Positions 1-11,965 of a stretch of DNA of 64,000 nt are shown in pieces (the stretch's first letter is position 1; every line of letters begins with the position of its first letter). Source of the stretch: Bugula neritina (lineage: Eukaryota; Bryozoa; Gymnolaemata; Cheilostomatida; Bugulidae); assembly GCA_964035545.1 (NCBI GenBank), contig CAXIUT010000183.1, positions 1,240,001 to 1,304,000 of the forward strand, given 5' to 3'. A program made the position numbers and the translations under genes. The notes beneath the pieces are model-generated. The model saw only the letters and a list, made by a program, of their open reading frames with translations. It had not been told where the DNA came from and searched no databases.

Positions 1-1
1 C

Positions 2-3000
2 TATAGTGCGTTGTACCTGCTTCAGTAAGTAGAGTTTGGCCTGCCGTAGATCTTCCACGGTGATGAGATCAGATTGGATTCCCTTAAAACTTTTGTATTT
101 GAAGATGTTGCGAACTCGAGCTATTGTCCATGTTAGACTCTTGAGGCTGCTGAAATTTTCATATTTAATAAATGATTGGACTTCTGTTGATGCAGTGACG
201 GTGTAAACTATTTTCTTCTCTCCAAAGACAAGCTCATTCGAGTCAGATGGCGATTTTATATCCCATTGATCCTCAGGCAGATAGAGAAAATTTGGGCCTC
301 TCCACCATTCACTCTCAGGTTCAATGTCATTGACAGGCTTCCCTCTTGTAAGCCAATCTGCTGTGTTTTCCTTGCCACTTACCCAGTGCCAGCAGCTCAT
401 ATCCCCATTGGTTGCTCCCTGAATTTCTCCGATGCGTACACCCTCGTAAACATGAAACCTTGTTGACTTCTTTTGGAGCATCTTGAACACCGTTTCAGAA
501 TCTATAAGCTGATAAACTTTCTCAAACTCATAGCGCATTTCAGTCTTAATAACTTGTCTGCCTCTCTTTGACCATACGGCCGCATTGAGTTTTAGTTGAG
601 GAATCTTGAGTTGTCGTTTTATGGGTGCTATACGACATTTAGCCGTAGCTTTGTTTACCCCTTTAGCAGTCACTTTAGATTCTGCCCTCTCATTGGCCGA
701 AACAGGCGTGGATTGTGTGATAGAGGTACTGCTAGTAAATTCATACTTTCTTTTAATCTTTATAGACATGGACGTAGAGTCATTGACTTCTAAAGATCTG
801 TTCAACTGTCCAGAACCGATTTGTTCTGCAAACTCAGTGACTGGGTCTCCCGGGCTCTGTAACGGGTCTGAGTCATTGGCTGACTCAATCATACAACATT
901 CAGTGGCTATAGTATGTGATTCACTACAATCTATAATAGCCTGAGGTCTTGAAAATGACTCTGCAAACTGACTGGGAGATGTGTCGGGACTATAGATACT
1001 GTAGGCCGGCGAAGAAACTGTAGACAAGTCTAAATCACAACTGTTGAGCGTGTCGTTGTGAATGATTTGAGAAAATTCAACTTTCTCTAACTTCTCATGC
1101 GTCATGGTAGCCTGTACATGAAAGGATGAGGATGGAAGTGTAGAAAAGTTGCTAAGGGCCGGGTGTGATCCCTGCACACACAGTCCAAAGGGTCCAGAAT
1201 ATACATAGAGGTGCGGTCCTGCTTGATCAACTTGATGTTTTGGATGCAATCCAAGAAGATCGTTACCAATTAGCAGGTCGATAGGTCCCGTCTTCTTCAA
1301 TAGCTTGCTAGTGTCTACTTTTGGAAACAGAGATCCGAGTATGTTTGCATCAAGTGGCCTGTTGATAGCCCCTGTGAGTTTCCGAAGGCTGTAAGCTAAA
1401 ATCGCAAAGGTCCTTCCTTTTGGAGTTTGTAACTTTACTTCATAAATAGTAGAAGTTTCACTAACTTCATGTTCACCAAGTGTGTTCATTTCCAAATTCA
1501 CCTTATCTATCTGTCGCGCACCCCACGCTTTAGCAGCTCTCTCCGATATGAATGACGCATTGGATCCGCCGTCAAAGAATATAATAGCTGTATGAGATGT
1601 ACCCACTACTTGAGCCTGCTGAATGGCAAATACTGTCGCATTTCCTGGATGATTGTGCGCTCCATGATTGGGAGACACACGGACCGTGGTGCTAACAGCA
1701 GACGCTTCAGAATTCTCGTTACTCTTGTGCTTAATTTGATCAGCTTTTGCTTTATTCTTGTTGGTATTACAATTGGTATGTGTATTAGTTTCAGCTGATT
1801 TGATGCACAATAATACATGGTGGGTTGTTTTATCACAGACTGAACAAGGGGTTCGGAAATTTGGACAACGCTTAGGCTCATGGGCACCCAAGCACCTAAC
1901 ACATAGAGAATTAGTTTTTATTAACTTGTATCTTTCATCTACAGACAACGCCAAGAAATTTCTGCACTCAACAAGACAATGACGCTCACTGCGATGAATA
2001 AAACAGTAATTCTCACTATCAATGATTTTGCTATTATTAGTAGACCTGTTACTACTAGACTTTGGGCTACTGCTTTTAGTGTGGAACGCTTTCACCTTCT
2101 GTTTATGCATACTGGAGGACTGTGGGTTTACGGTGTCTATGCGTCTGAGGGCTATCTGCCGTTCCTGCTCTAGAAACCTCATGAGGTGTGGGAATGGCTT
2201 GATTCTTTCCTCGTGAGTAAGTATGTGAAAGTGTCTATCCCAGTCCCGTCTAATGCTTGTAGGTAATAGGTTTGCAAGAGTATCGACTTGTGGCAGCGTA
2301 ACAGTTTGCAAAAGTCCCACTTCACCGAGTTGGCTGTACGAACTTTCCACTGCATTGGCCATTTTGACGAGTTCTCGTGCATTTCCTTCCCTTACTGGCT
2401 TTAGTTCTTGTAGATTGTTGAAGACTGCTTGCACACTCATGCTAGGATCATTGTAGACCTCTTCTAATCTACACATCATTCTCTCGTAAGCTTGAGGCTG
2501 AGTTGCGAAGATTGGCTGAACCATCTCCAGAGCTTCGCCTGTGAGAAATTTTTTTAATTCGCAAGCCCTATCGACATCATCGTAAAACATAGTGGCATAC
2601 CTTAGCCACACTGACCTAAATTCCGGCCAATGGTATCTAGTGCTGTTAAATGGCTTGGGTTGTGAATGAGTTTTATGTATAGATGAATTGAAGTTATTTC
2701 CACCTGTATGTCTAGAGTCATTACTTATTTGACTAGTTCCTTTAGGGTAGCTATCATATGCATTGACAACCGAGGAAGTTGCGCCGCGGATTAAAGACTC
2801 AGAATGAGCTGCACGATCAGGACTACCATGTAGATCACGTACTGAGAACGTAGAAGAACGAACATCTCTGACATTGGTACTTGCTATGACACCTGGATTT
2901 GATGCCAAAGCTTCACCGGATGTGTGATCTTCCCATAGTACCTGCCTATCACTACCGCTTGCTGTGATACCTGGATTTGGTGCAAGAGTAGCCTCATGTG

Positions 3001-3706
3001 TGCTAGGCTGTGATCTAGGAGGAAACAACCGACTCGACGCGACCATAGTCGGTGCATGACTCGCGCCGTCTGAAGGTGACCCCCCACCCACACCGCTCTC
3101 CGCGAGACCGGACTGGGCCACGGACGGATCAGATTCACGGTGTTCGAAATTCATGCTCTGTGACTGAGCCCTTGACATAAGAGTAAACTTAGACATACAA
3201 TAATCTAAAGATAAAATAACTTCATCTAGTTCTAATAATAAATCAGAAAAACCTATGTTATCTGCCAAACTTTCTGAAAGAGCTACACATTTCCTATGAT
3301 GTTCAGTGATAAGAGTATTGTCAGTACAATCAGTAGCTAATCCATTGGCTTTCCTAATTGCTAAAATAAGGCTGTGCTTGATCTTATAGAATTTGCTATG
3401 CCAAGTATTACAGTCAGCAATGGCTTTGTCATAACTAGCCTTTACAGCTTGATAGTACTCTACTGGACTCATCTTATTAACATAAGCAATGTCTTTCATA
3501 GACTCTTCTGATGAAACATATTCCAAAAAGTCATAATGGATAGTTAGAAACTCTTGATATGTAGATTCAAGCTGAGATCGCAGGCATTCCACTTGTATAG
3601 GGTTGCTACTAGAGATTGCTGATTCTATGAGATTAGTTAGCATTGTTACCTTAGACCTCAGAGTAGTACGTTGCTTCTTGAGATTAACTATGTCCTGTCG
3701 GTCCAT
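2..3706 (-). CDS. BEL/Pao Gag-Pol polyprotein lacking RT, partial at C-terminus
   Basis: I read this frame codon by codon: 1,235 codons from ATG at 3704-3706 with no stop to the window edge. The nearest upstream in-frame stop is at 3773-3775, inside the LTR. Residues about 1-130 are a helical N-terminus typical of BEL/Pao Gag. Residues about 190-340 are Ser/Pro/Gly-rich. Residues about 355-500 match DUF1759 (YHWPEF near 360, then LKKFLTGEA). A Cys/His zinc-knuckle cluster starts at C568 (CFIHRSERHCLVEC, then CVRC and CSVC pairs). The protease active site is DGGS at 712-715 in a DUF1758-like domain ending with LLIGNDLLG near 816. The RNase H-type region starts at IPQLKLNAAV near 1035 and includes WHWVSG (1106) and ADWLTRG (1116). 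The C-terminal DLRQAKLYLLKQVQ segment normally precedes the integrase. No YVDD/VDD motif or RT core lies between protease and RNase H; about 180 Ser/Thr-rich residues occupy that place. Confidence 0.93.
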   Translation of the reverse strand, partial: MDRQDIVNLKKQRTTLRSKVTMLTNLIESAISSSNPIQVECLRSQLESTYQEFLTIHYDFLEYVSSEESMKDIAYVNKMSPVEYYQAVKASYDKAIADCNTWHSKFYKIKHSLILAIRKANGLATDCTDNTLITEHHRKCVALSESLADNIGFSDLLLELDEVILSLDYCMSKFTLMSRAQSQSMNFEHRESDPSVAQSGLAESGVGGGSPSDGASHAPTMVASSRLFPPRSQPSTHEATLAPNPGITASGSDRQVLWEDHTSGEALASNPGVIASTNVRDVRSSTFSVRDLHGSPDRAAHSESLIRGATSSVVNAYDSYPKGTSQISNDSRHTGGNNFNSSIHKTHSQPKPFNSTRYHWPEFRSVWLRYATMFYDDVDRACELKKFLTGEALEMVQPIFATQPQAYERMMCRLEEVYNDPSMSVQAVFNNLQELKPVREGNARELVKMANAVESSYSQLGEVGLLQTVTLPQVDTLANLLPTSIRRDWDRHFHILTHEERIKPFPHLMRFLEQERQIALRRIDTVNPQSSSMHKQKVKAFHTKSSSPKSSSNRSTNNSKIIDSENYCFIHRSERHCLVECRNFLALSVDERYKLIKTNSLCVRCLGAHEPKRCPNFRTPCSVCDKTTHHVLLCIKSAETNTHTNCNTNKNKAKADQIKHKSNENSEASAVSTTVRVSPNHGAHNHPGNATVFAIQQAQVVGTSHTAIIFFDGGSNASFISERAAKAWGARQIDKVNLEMNTLGEHEVSETSTIYEVKLQTPKGRTFAILAYSLRKLTGAINRPLDANILGSLFPKVDTSKLLKKTGPIDLLIGNDLLGLHPKHQVDQAGPHLYVYSGPFGLCVQGSHPALSNFSTLPSSSFHVQATMTHEKLEKVEFSQIIHNDTLNSCDLDLSTVSSPAYSIYSPDTSPSQFAESFSRPQAIIDCSESHTIATECCMIESANDSDPLQSPGDPVTEFAEQIGSGQLNRSLEVNDSTSMSIKIKRKYEFTSSTSITQSTPVSANERAESKVTAKGVNKATAKCRIAPIKRQLKIPQLKLNAAVWSKRGRQVIKTEMRYEFEKVYQLIDSETVFKMLQKKSTRFHVYEGVRIGEIQGATNGDMSCWHWVSGKENTADWLTRGKPVNDIEPESEWWRGPNFLYLPEDQWDIKSPSDSNELVFGEKKIVYTVTASTEVQSFIKYENFSSLKSLTWTIARVRNIFKYKSFKGIQSDLITVEDLRQAKLYLLKQVQRTI

Positions 3707-3729
3707 GTCAGCCTCAGCAATATTGGTAC
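3707..3729 (-). other. Leader between LTR and Gag start, no recognisable primer-binding site
   Basis: Only 23 bp separate the inner LTR edge from the Gag ATG. The sequence just inside the LTR reads GTACCAATATTG on the minus strand. It does not contain the TGG start expected of a site complementary to a tRNA 3' CCA end. Either the primer-binding site is degenerate, the element primes in another way, or the leader is shortened. The Gag frame is also open through this leader into the LTR, up to the stop at 3773. Confidence 0.5.
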
Positions 3730-4180
3730 TGTATCGGTTTGTGTTTGTGTCTGGTTGCAAGATATGCTTTAACTACTAGCCAACTTGGCAACAGGTTTTC
3801 GAGTTTATTAACTGTCAAATCTTACCCTATAAAATGGGAAACATTAGAAATTGTATAAATAAGTAGTCACAATATAAATCAAAATTCAGAGGAACACTAT
3901 GAATATTACAAAACCAAAAAATTGACATGAACTATTATAATTCTAATAAACTTACAATATTGATGCGTGGATAAAAATCTTAGCCATCACAATGCCGAAA
4001 CCGATAGTTTATTCATACAAAGAGTGTAAATATGGCGGTTTGATCATGATACACTGACTCATGCAGTACAGTGAATGAACTAGCTCTGCCAGCTAATAGT
4101 AGCTTTGGTGAAAGCTTTTGAAGCTTGAAAGCTTTAATGATTGGCTGCCTGCCAATACTTCTGGGTGGCATACCAATACA
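3730..4180 (-). mobile_element. 5' long terminal repeat of the BEL/Pao element
   Basis: This 451-bp segment has TG...CA ends with a matching 5-bp inverted terminus (TGTAT...ATACA). A second copy, identical at every base I compared, lies at 11966-12416. The two copies diverge exactly at base 3730, which fixes the inner edge. AATAAA motifs in the element's sense lie at 4008-4013 and 3804-3809 and could be polyadenylation signals. I see no canonical TATA box in the sense direction. The array base sequence immediately right (ATACT, 4181-4185) equals the target duplication beside the solo LTR. Confidence 0.88.
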
Positions 4181-5972
4181 ATACTGAAATATACTGCAAC
4201 ATACTGCAACATACTGAAATACACAGTAACATACTGAAATAAACTGCAACATACTACAACATATTGAAATACACTGCAACACATTGAAATATACTGCAAC
4301 ATACCTAAATATACGGTAATATACTGAAATTCACTGTAACGCATTGCAAAATACTGCAACATACTGAAATTCACTGCGACACACTGAAATACGCTGCAAA
4401 ATACTACAACATACTGAAATAAACTGTAACATGTTGAAATACACTGCAACACATTGAAAAATACTGCAACATACTGAAATATACTGTAACACACTGAAAT
4501 ATACTGCAACATACTGAAATACACTGTAACATACTGAAATATACTGCAACATACTGAAATACACTGCTACATACTGAAATATACCGCAACATACTGCAAC
4601 ATACTGCAATACACTGTAAAATACTGAAATACACTGCAACATACTACTACAACATATTGAAATACACTGCAACACATTGAAATACACTGCAACTTACCGA
4701 ATATATGGTAAACTACTGAAATATACTGTAACGCATTGAAAAGTACTGCAACATACTGAAATATACTGTAACACACTGAAATATACTGCAACATACTGAA
4801 ATACACTGTAACATACTGAAATATACTGCAACATACTGAAATACACTGCTACATACTGAAATATACTGCAACGTACTGCAACATACTGCAGCATACTGAA
4901 ATACACTGTAACATACTGAAATACACTGCAACATACTACCACATATTGAAATACACTGCAACACATTGAAATGTACTGCAACATACCGAAATATATGGTA
5001 AACTACTAAAATATACTGTAACACATTGAAAAATACTGCAACATACTGAAATATACTGCGACACCTAGCAATATACTGTAACATACTGAAATATGCTCTA
5101 GCACACTGAAATACAATGCAACTTACTGAAATATACTGCAACATACTGAAATACACTGCAACATCCTACAATATGCTGAAATACACAGTAACATATTGAA
5201 ATACACTGCAACACTTTGAAATATACTGCAACATACCGAAATATATGGTAAACTACTGCAACATACTACAACATACTGAAATACACTGCAACACATTGAA
5301 ATATACTGCGACATACCTAAATATACGGTAATATACTGAAATATACTGTAACACATTGAAAGATACTGCAACATACTGAAATATACTGTAACACACCGAA
5401 ATATACTGCAACATACAGAAATACACTGTAACATACTGAAATACACTGCTACATACTGAAATATACTGCAACATACTGCAACATACTGAAATACACAGTA
5501 ACATACTGAAATAAACTGCAACATACTACAACATATTGAAATACACTGCAACACATTGAAATATACTGCAACATACCTAAATATACGGTAATATACTGAA
5601 ATTCACTGTAACGCATTGCAAAATACTGCAACATACTGAAATTCACTGCGACACACTGAAATACGCTGCAAAATACTACAACATACTGAAATAAACTGTA
5701 ACATGTTGAAATACACTGCAACACATTGAAAAATACTGCAACATACTGAAATATACTGTAACACACTGAAATATACTGCAACATACTGAAATACACTGTA
5801 ACATACTGAAATATACTGCAACATACTGAAATACACTGCTTCATACTGAAATATACTGCAACATACTGCAACATACTGCAATACACTGTAAAATACTGAA
5901 ATACACTGCAACATACTACAACATATTGAAATACACTGCAACACATTGAAATACACTGCAACTTATCGAATA

Positions 5973-6512
5973 TATGGAAAACTACTGAAATATACTGTAA
6001 CGCATTGAAAAAGACTGCAACATACTGAAATATATTGCGACACATTGCAATATACTGTAATATACTGAAAAATGCTGTATCACACTGAAATATACTGCAA
6101 TTCGCTGAAATATACTGCAACATACTGAAATACACCGCAACATCCTACAACATACTAAAATACACTGTAACATTTCGAAATACACTGCAACACATTGAAT
6201 TATACTGCAACATAACGAAATATATGGTAAACTACTGAAATATATTTTAACAAATTGAAAAATACTGCAACATACTGAAATATACTGTAACACACTGAAG
6301 TATACTGCAACATACTGAAATACACTGTAACATACTGAAATATACTGCAACATACTGAAATACACTGCTACATACTGAAATATACTGCAACGTACTGCAA
6401 CATACTGCAGCATACTGAAATACACTGTAACATACTGAAATACACTGCAACATACTACCACATATTGAAATACACTGCAACACATTGAAATGTACTGCAA
6501 CATACCGAAATA
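5973..6512. repeat. 540-bp tandem repeat, unit 1
   Basis: This unit is followed directly by a second copy at 6513-7052. Nine 60-base rows (6001-6540 against 6541-7080) agree until the units diverge at GAAAAACTACTG versus GGTAAACTACTA. The length is 54 elementary 10-bp units. Confidence 0.85.
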
Positions 6513-7052
6513 TATGAAAAACTACTGAAATATACTGTAACGCATTGAAAAAGACTGCAACATACTGAAATATATTGCGACACATTGCAATATACTGTAA
6601 TATACTGAAAAATGCTGTATCACACTGAAATATACTGCAATTCGCTGAAATATACTGCAACATACTGAAATACACCGCAACATCCTACAACATACTAAAA
6701 TACACTGTAACATTTCGAAATACACTGCAACACATTGAATTATACTGCAACATAACGAAATATATGGTAAACTACTGAAATATATTTTAACAAATTGAAA
6801 AATACTGCAACATACTGAAATATACTGTAACACACTGAAGTATACTGCAACATACTGAAATACACTGTAACATACTGAAATATACTGCAACATACTGAAA
6901 TACACTGCTACATACTGAAATATACTGCAACGTACTGCAACATACTGCAGCATACTGAAATACACTGTAACATACTGAAATACACTGCAACATACTACCA
7001 CATATTGAAATACACTGCAACACATTGAAATGTACTGCAACATACCGAAATA
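6513..7052. repeat. 540-bp tandem repeat, unit 2
   Basis: This is the direct tandem copy of 5973-6512. It differs at its right edge, where it carries the common GGTAAACTAC landmark in place of the GAAAAACTAC variant. Confidence 0.85.
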
Positions 7053-10000
7053 TATGGTAAACTACTAAAATATACTGTAACACATTGAAAAATACTGCAA
7101 CATACTGAAATATACTGCGACACCTAGCAATATACTGTAACATACTGAAATATGCTCTAGCACACTGAAATACAATGCAACTTACTGAAATATACTGCAA
7201 CATACTGAAATACACTGCAACATCCTACAATATGCTGAAATACACAGTAACATATTGAAATACACTGCAACACTTTGAAATATACTGCAACATACCGAAG
7301 TATATGGTAAACTACTGCAACATACTACAACATACTGAAATACACTGCAACACATTGAAATATACTGCGACATACCTAAATATACGGTAATATACTGAAA
7401 TATACTGTAACACATTGAAAAATACTGCAACATACTGAAATATACTGTAACACACCGAAATATACTGCAACATACTGAAATACACTGTAACATACTGAAA
7501 TACACTGCTACATACTGAAATATACTGCAACATACTGCAACATACTGAAATACACAGTAACATACTGAAATAAACTGCAACATACTACAACATATTGAAA
7601 TACACTGCAACACATTGAAATATACTGCAACATACCTAAATATACGGTAATATACTGAAATTCACTGTAACGCATTGCAAAATACTGCAACATACTGAAA
7701 TTCACTGCGACACACTGAAATACGCTGCAAAATACTACAACATACTGAAATAAACTGTAACATGTTGAAATACACTGCAACACATTGAAAAATACTGCAA
7801 CATCTTGAAATATACTGTAACACACTGAAATATACTGCAACATACTGAAATACACTGTAACATACTGAAATATACTGCAACATACTGAAATACACTGCTA
7901 CATACTGAAATATACTGCAACATACTGCAACATACTGCAATACACTGTAAAATACTGAAATACACTGCAACATACTACTACAACATATTGAAATACACTG
8001 CAACACATTGAAATACACTGCAACTTACCGAATATATGGTAAAATACTGAAATATACTGTAACGCATTGAAAAGTACTGCAACATACTGAAATATATTGC
8101 GACACATTGCAATAAACTGTAACATACTGAAAAATGCTGTAGCACACTGAAATACACTGCCATTCACTGAAATATACTGCAACATACTGAAATACACCGC
8201 AACATCCTCCAACATACTGAAATACACTGTAACATATTGAAATACACTGCAACACATTGAAATATACTGCAACATACCGAAATATATCGTAAACTACTGA
8301 AATATACTGTAACACATTGAAAAAAACTGCAACATACTGAAATACACTGTAACATACTGAAATACACTGCAACATACTACCACATATTGAAATACACTGC
8401 AACACATTGAAATGTACTGCAACATACCGAAACATATGGTAAACTACTAAAATATACTGTAAAACATTGAAAAATACTGCAACATACTGAAATATACTGC
8501 GACACCTAGCAATATACTGTAACATACTGAAATATGCTCTAGCACACTGAAATACAATGCAACTTACTGAAATATACTGCAACATACAGAAATACACTGC
8601 AACATCCTACAATATGCTGAAATACACAGTAACATATTGAAATACACTGCAACACTTTGAAATATACTGCAACATACCGAAATATATGGTAAACTACTGC
8701 AACATACTACAACATATTGAAATACACTGCAACACATTGAAGTATACTGCAACATACCTAAATATACGGTAATATACTGAAATATACTGTAACACATTGA
8801 AAAATACTGCAACATACTGAAATATACTGTAACACACCGAAATATACTGCAACATACTGAAATACACTGTAACATACTGAAATATACTGTAACATACTGA
8901 AATACACTGCTACATACTGAAATATGCTGCAACATACTGCAACATACTGAAATAAACTGCAACATACTACAACATATTGAAATACACTGCAACACATTGA
9001 AATATACTGCAACATACCTAAATATACGGTAATATACTGAAATTCACTGTAACGCATTGCAAAATACTGCAACATACTGAAATTCACTGCGACACACTGA
9101 AATACGCTGCAAAATACTACAACATACTGAAATAAACTGTAACATATTGAAATACACTGCAACACATTGAAAAATACTGCAACATACTGAAATTTACTGT
9201 AACACACTGAAATATACTGCAACATACTGAAATACACTGTAACATACTGAAATATACTGCAACATACTGAAATACACTGCTACATACTGAAATATACTGC
9301 AACATACTGCAACATACTGCAATACACTGTAACATACTGAAATACACTGCAACATACTACAACATATTGAAATACACTGCAACACATTGAAATACACTGC
9401 AACTTACCGAATATATGGTAAACTACTGAAATATACTGTAACGCATTGAAAAATACTGCAACATACTGAAATACACCGCAACATCCTACAACATACTGAA
9501 ATACTTTGTAACATATTGAAATACACTGCAACACATTGAAATATACTGCAACATAACGAAATATATGGTAAACTAATGAACTATATTTTAACACATTGAA
9601 AAATACTGCAACATACTGAAATACACTGCAACACATTGAAATATACTGCAACATACCGAAATATATGGTAAACTACTGAAATATACTGTAACACATTGAA
9701 AAATACTGCAACATACTGAAATATACTGTAACATACTGAAATAAACTGCAACATACTACAACATATTGAAATACACTGCAACAAATTGAAATATACTGCA
9801 ACATACCTAAATATACGGTAATATACTGATATTCACTGTAACGCATTGCAAAATACTGCAACATACTGAAATTCACTGCGACACACTGAAATACGCTGCA
9901 AAATACTACAACATACTGAAATAAACTGTAACATATTGAAATACACTGCAACACATTGAAATATACTGCAACATAACAAAATATATGGTAAACTACTGAA

Positions 10001-11960
10001 ATAGACTTTAACACATTGAAAAATACTGCAACATACTGAAATACACTGTAACATACTGAAATATACTGCAACATACTGAAATATGCTCTAGCACACTGAA
10101 ATACAATGCAACTTACTGAAATATACTGCAACATACTGAAATACACTGCAACATCCTACAATATGCTGAAATACACAGTAACATATTGAAATACACTGCA
10201 ACACTTTGAAATATACTGCAACATACCGAAATATATGGTAAACTACTGCAACATACTACAACATACTGAAATACACTGCAACACATTGAAATATACTGCG
10301 ACATACCTAAATATACGGTAATATACTGAAATATACTGTAAAACATTGAAAAACACTGCAACATACTGAAATATACTGTAACACATCGAAATATACTGCA
10401 ACATACTGAAATACACTGTAACATACTGAAATACACTGCTACATACTGAAATATACTGCAACATACTGCAACATACTGAAATACACAGTAACATACTGAA
10501 ATAAACTGCAACATACTACAACATATTGAAATACACTGCAACACATTGAAATATACTGCAACATACCTAAATATACGGTAATATACTGAAATTCACTGTA
10601 ACGCATTGCAAAATACTGCAACATACTGAAATTCACTGCGACACACTGAAATACGCTGCAAAATACTACAACATACTGAAATAAACTGTAACATGTTGAA
10701 ATACACTGCAACACATTGAAAAATACTGCAACATACTGAAATATACTGTAACACACTGAAATATACTGCAACATACTGAAATACACTGTAACATACTGAA
10801 ATATACTGCAACATACTGAAATACACTGCTACATACTGAAATATACTGCAACATACTGCAACATACTGCAATACACTGTAAAATACTGAAATACACTGCA
10901 ACATACTACAACATATTGAAATACACTGCAACACATTGAAATACACTGCAACTTATCGAATATATGGAAAACTACTGAAATATACTGTAACGCATTGAAA
11001 AAGACTGCAACATACTGAAATATATTGCGACACATTGCAATATACTGTAATATACTGAAAAATGCTGTATCACACTGAAATATACTGCAATTCGCTGAAA
11101 TATACTGCAACATACTGAAATACACCGCAACATCCTACAACATACTAAAATACACTGTAACATTTCGAAATACACTGCAACACATTGAATTATACTGCAA
11201 CATAACGAAATATATGGTAAACTACTGAAATATATTTTAACAAATTGAAAAATACTGCAACATACTGAATATACTGTAACACACTGAAGTATACTGCAAC
11301 ATACTGAAATACACTGTAACATACTGAAATATACTGCAACATACTGAAATACACTGCTACATACTGAAATATACTGCAACGTACTGCAACATACTGCAGC
11401 ATACTGAAATACACTGTAACATACTGAAATACACTGCAACATACTACCACATATTGAAATACACTGCAACACATTGAAATGTACTGCAACATACCGAAAT
11501 ATATGGTAAACTACTAAAATATACTGTAACACATTGAAAAATACTGCAACATACTGAAATATACTGCGACACCTAGCAATATACTGTAACATACTGAAAT
11601 ATGCTCTAGCACACTGAAATACAATGCAACTTACTGAAATATACTGCAACATACTGAAATACACTGCAACATCCTACAATATGCTGAAATACACAGTAAC
11701 ATATTGAAATACACTGCAACACTTTGAAATATACTGCAACATACCGAAGTATATGGTAAACTACTGCAACATACTACAACATACTGAAATACACTGCAAC
11801 ACATTGAAATATACTGCGACATACCTAAATATACGGTAATATACTGAAATATACTGTAACACATTGAAAAATACTGCAACATACTGAAATATACTGTAAC
11901 ACACCGAAATATACTGCAACATACTGAAATACACTGTAACATACTGAAATACACTGCTAC

Positions 11961-11965
11961 ATACT
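11961..11965. repeat. Target-site duplication ATACT, left of solo LTR
   Basis: ATACT directly precedes the solo LTR and is repeated at 12417-12421. Five base pairs is the usual BEL/Pao duplication. ATACT is common in the array, so by itself the match is weak. Removing one copy plus the LTR, however, restores the ordinary array sequence and the exact 1,272-bp HOR spacing. Confidence 0.85.

Larger units (their letters stand above)
1..4180 (-). mobile_element. BEL/Pao LTR retrotransposon, 5' part (runs off left edge)
   Basis: This is an LTR retrotransposon read from high to low coordinates: 5' LTR (3730-4180), a 23-bp leader, then one long Gag-Pol frame. The order Gag (DUF1759-like), zinc knuckles, DUF1758-type protease and Peptidase_A17-type RNase H region is diagnostic of BEL/Pao. 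The rest of the integrase and the 3' LTR should lie left of base 1. The element ends exactly where the satellite begins (4181). The solo LTR at 11966-12416 shares the same right flank, so this copy is also inserted inside the satellite. The frame is intact but lacks the reverse transcriptase core. Confidence 0.92.
3730..6834. repeat. Duplicated block, copy 1: LTR plus satellite flank
   Basis: The LTR and about 2.65 kb of adjoining satellite reappear at 11966-15070, a constant offset of 8,236 bp. Agreement is near-perfect by eye; one substitution was noted at 14899. Similarity stops at 6834/15070, where the next array units differ. Shared variants rule out two independent insertions that happened to hit similar sites. 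Confidence 0.85.
4181..11965. repeat. Satellite array, segment 1
   Basis: This is uninterrupted tandem DNA with an elementary 10-bp unit of form A(T/C)ACTG(A/C/T)AA(T/C). Units alternate as a 20-bp dimer such as ATACTGAAAT + ATACTGCAAC. Irregular units recur as landmarks, for example CCTAAATATACGGTAATA, CCGAAATATATGGTAAAC and CCTACAATATGCTG. The last of these occurs at 5165, 7224, 8606, 10155 and 11673. The plus strand is strongly skewed (unit composition about 45% A, 20% T, 25% C, 10% G). No gene is supported here; the many minus-strand open frames are by-products of the unit. Confidence 0.97.

Noticed and set aside
266-2456. Plus-strand and other-frame open frames of 60-112 codons across the BEL/Pao region (for example 606-944, 1606-1902, 1979-2173)
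   Set aside because: They are shadows of the 1,235-codon minus-strand Gag-Pol frame, which shows clear domain matches throughout.
3828-3861. TATAAAA and TATAAATA motifs in the LTR as promoter
   Set aside because: They lie on the plus strand, opposite to the element's direction, in AT-rich sequence, so I do not call a promoter.
4041-4080. Satellite-like words (ATACACTG, AGTACAGTG) inside the LTR
   Set aside because: They are too short and not tandem. They are more likely chance than an origin of the satellite from the LTR.
4093-4524. Open frames running from satellite into the LTR (also 4013-4282, 12249-12518, 12329-12760, 11631-11996, 11761-12054)
   Set aside because: These are chimeric frames that cross an LTR/satellite junction. 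They match neither the element's genes nor any domain.
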